NCBI RefSeq assembly: GCF_000702545.1
Contig: NZ_JNIO01000008.1
Coordinates: 1,240,001-1,304,000, forward strand
Reading direction: 5' to 3'
DNA from: Selenomonas sp. AB3002
GTDB taxonomy: Bacteria > Bacillota > Negativicutes > Selenomonadales > Selenomonadaceae
Length of the DNA: 64,000 nt
In this document: one piece after another, positions 62,720 to 64,000 of the stretch
How the letters are laid out: the number at the start of each line of letters is the position of its first letter
Numbering within the stretch: the stretch's first letter is position 1
The notes under the pieces: model-generated
Told to the model about the DNA's origin: nothing
Seen by the model: the letters and a program-made list of their open reading frames with translations, nothing else
Databases searched by the model: none
Translations under genes and position numbers: made by a program

Positions 62720-64000
62720 TCAGTTGGTAAGGCTCCGCACCGGCGCGGGAATGCGGCCGCCGCGGGCCACGAAGGCTGAGGAACTGTACTGGTTCCTGAC
62801 GGGCACGATGGGGCAGTAGCCCAGGAGGCCGCCGAACTCCACCACATCTCCCACCTTCTTGCCGGGCACGGGAATCACGCGCACAGCCGTGGTCTTGTTG
62901 TTGATCATGCCGATGGCAGCTTCATCGGCGATGATGCCGGAAATGGTGGCTGCGGAAGTATCACCCTCCACTGCAATCATATCCAGACCCACGGAGCAGA
63001 CGCAGGTCATGGCCTCCAGCTTCTCAATAGAAAGACTGCCCTGCTTGACGGCAGCAATCATGCCCTCGTCCTCGCTGACGGGAATAAAGGCGCCGGACAG
63101 ACCGCCCACATGGGAGCTGGCCATGAGGCCGCCCTTCTTCACTGCATCGTTCAGCATGGCCAGAGCAGCCGTGGTGCCGGGAGCGCCGCAGGCCTCCAGG
63201 CCCATTTCCTCCAGGATGCGGGCCACGCTGTCCCCTACGGCAGGCGTGGGAGCCAGGGAAAGGTCGATGATGCCAAAGGGCACCCCCAGACGCCTGGAAG
63301 CCTCGCGGGCCACCAGCTGGCCCACACGGGTGATCTTGAAGGCCGTCTTCTTGATGGTCTCTGCAATCTCCGTGCAGTCAGCCCCCTTGAGATCCTCCAG
63401 GGCATGCTTCACCACGCCGGGGCCGCTGACACCCACGTTGATGACCCGGTCACCCTCGGACACGCCGTGGAAGGCGCCTGCCATGAAGGGGTTGTCCCCG
63501 GGGGCGTTGCAGAAAATCACCAGCTTGGCGCAGCCCAAAGCCTGGGTGTCACGGGTGAGCTCGGCGGTGCGCTTCACCACTTCGCCCATCTCCCGCACGC
63601 AGTCCATATTGATGCCCGCCTTGGTGGAGCCCAGGTTCACAGAGGAACACACTATATCCGTGGAAGCCAGCGCCTGGGGTATGCTCTCGATCAGCACCCT
63701 GTCACCGTGAGTGTAGCCCTTCTCCACCAAAGCGGAGAAGCCGCCGATGAAGTTGACACCCACAGCCTTGCCAGCCCTGTCCATAGCCTCGGCCACAGGC
63801 ACGAAGCTGTCTGTCTTGCAGGCATCAGCCGCAATGGCAATGGGAGTCACAGAGATGCGCTTGTGGATGATGGGGATGCCGTACTCTGCCTCGATGTCCT
63901 CGCCGGTCTTCACCAGGAACTCTGCAGACTTGGTGATCTTGTCATAGACATTCTGGCAGAATTTCTCGAGATTGGGATGAGCGCAGTCCCTCAGGGAGAT
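62720..64000 (-). CDS. UPF0210/DUF711 (PFL-like) family protein, 5' end outside window
   Basis: 427 codons visible. The frame is open to the window edge and upstream of the first internal Met reads [14 protein letters not shown], typical N-terminal UPF0210 sequence, so the true start lies beyond 64000. Glycine-rich segments ([40 protein letters not shown]) and [12 protein letters not shown] are family hallmarks. Often adjacent to a small ACT-domain gene in bacteria; function unsettled. First visible gene of the nth-GNAT-aroF-tyrA operon. Confidence 0.9.
   Translation of the reverse strand: MSLRDCAHPNLEKFCQNVYDKITKSAEFLVKTGEDIEAEYGIPIIHKRISVTPIAIAADACKTDSFVPVAEAMDRAGKAVGVNFIGGFSALVEKGYTHGDRVLIESIPQALASTDIVCSSVNLGSTKAGINMDCVREMGEVVKRTAELTRDTQALGCAKLVIFCNAPGDNPFMAGAFHGVSEGDRVINVGVSGPGVVKHALEDLKGADCTEIAETIKKTAFKITRVGQLVAREASRRLGVPFGIIDLSLAPTPAVGDSVARILEEMGLEACGAPGTTAALAMLNDAVKKGGLMASSHVGGLSGAFIPVSEDEGMIAAVKQGSLSIEKLEAMTCVCSVGLDMIAVEGDTSAATISGIIADEAAIGMINNKTTAVRVIPVPGKKVGDVVEFGGLLGYCPIVPVRNQYSSSAFVARGGRIPAPVRSLTN

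Overview
The window reads as chromosome of an anaerobic, Selenomonas-like member of the Negativicutes (an inference from the gene set, not proven). Supporting hints are a tRNA-gated T-box leader on ileS, corrinoid and peptide/nickel-type transporters, a UPF0210-nth-aroF-tyrA operon, and Gram-positive-type SD signals and SOS box. Most of the window is GC-rich, with genes mainly on the minus strand. The stretch from about 22.1 to 38.4 kb is clearly AT-richer and carries accessory, defence-type and decayed genes.

Layout. 1-4.2 kb: a three-gene overlapping operon of two BMP-family binding proteins and a hybrid sensor kinase (cut by the window edge). 4.4-9.9 kb: an O6-alkylguanine repair protein, a decayed isopropylmalate/tartrate dehydrogenase, a CsoR-like repressor, ileS with a T-box leader, two copies of a palindromic MITE-like repeat, and two tandem tRNA-Thr genes. 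10-22 kb: a zinc-ribbon protein, Mrp, a SpoIIE-type phosphatase, an ACT protein broken by one amber codon, a PHP phosphatase, a Y-family polymerase under an SOS box, a DUF134-NifX fusion, DUF5662, ribokinase, and a secreted protein frameshifted in an A-tract.

22.1-34.2 kb is the most unusual part. It is a tightly overlapping seven-gene minus-strand operon encoding a TerY-like VWA protein, a PP2C phosphatase, a Ser/Thr kinase with zinc ribbon (together a TerY-P triad), an SF1 helicase, a winged-helix protein with a HEPN-like C-terminus, a coiled-coil McrB-like AAA+ GTPase, and a DUF2357/McrC-like zinc-ribbon protein. I read it as a signalling-controlled, type IV restriction-like (coiled-coil McrBC) defence system. 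It is bordered by a solitary type I-F-like CRISPR repeat on one side. On the other lies a graveyard containing an Rpn-nuclease remnant, tiny hydrophobic ORFs with two tandem antisense-type sRNA genes, a Cas3 HD fragment, a phosphoribosyltransferase fragment, and a partial copy of the neighbouring fic gene.

38.4-53.3 kb is metal and corrinoid traffic: Fic, a FecBCDE-type ABC importer with a precorrin-2 methyltransferase, a NikABCDE/Opp-type ABC operon under a cobalamin riboswitch, a MATE exporter, and a four-gene P-type ATPase module with a Met/Gly-rich partner. 53.5-64 kb holds a GntP-type permease with an SHMT-like protein that has lost its PLP lysine, a one-module A-T-C NRPS with a truncated copy of its own start downstream, and the operon UPF0210-nth-GNAT-aroF-tyrA.
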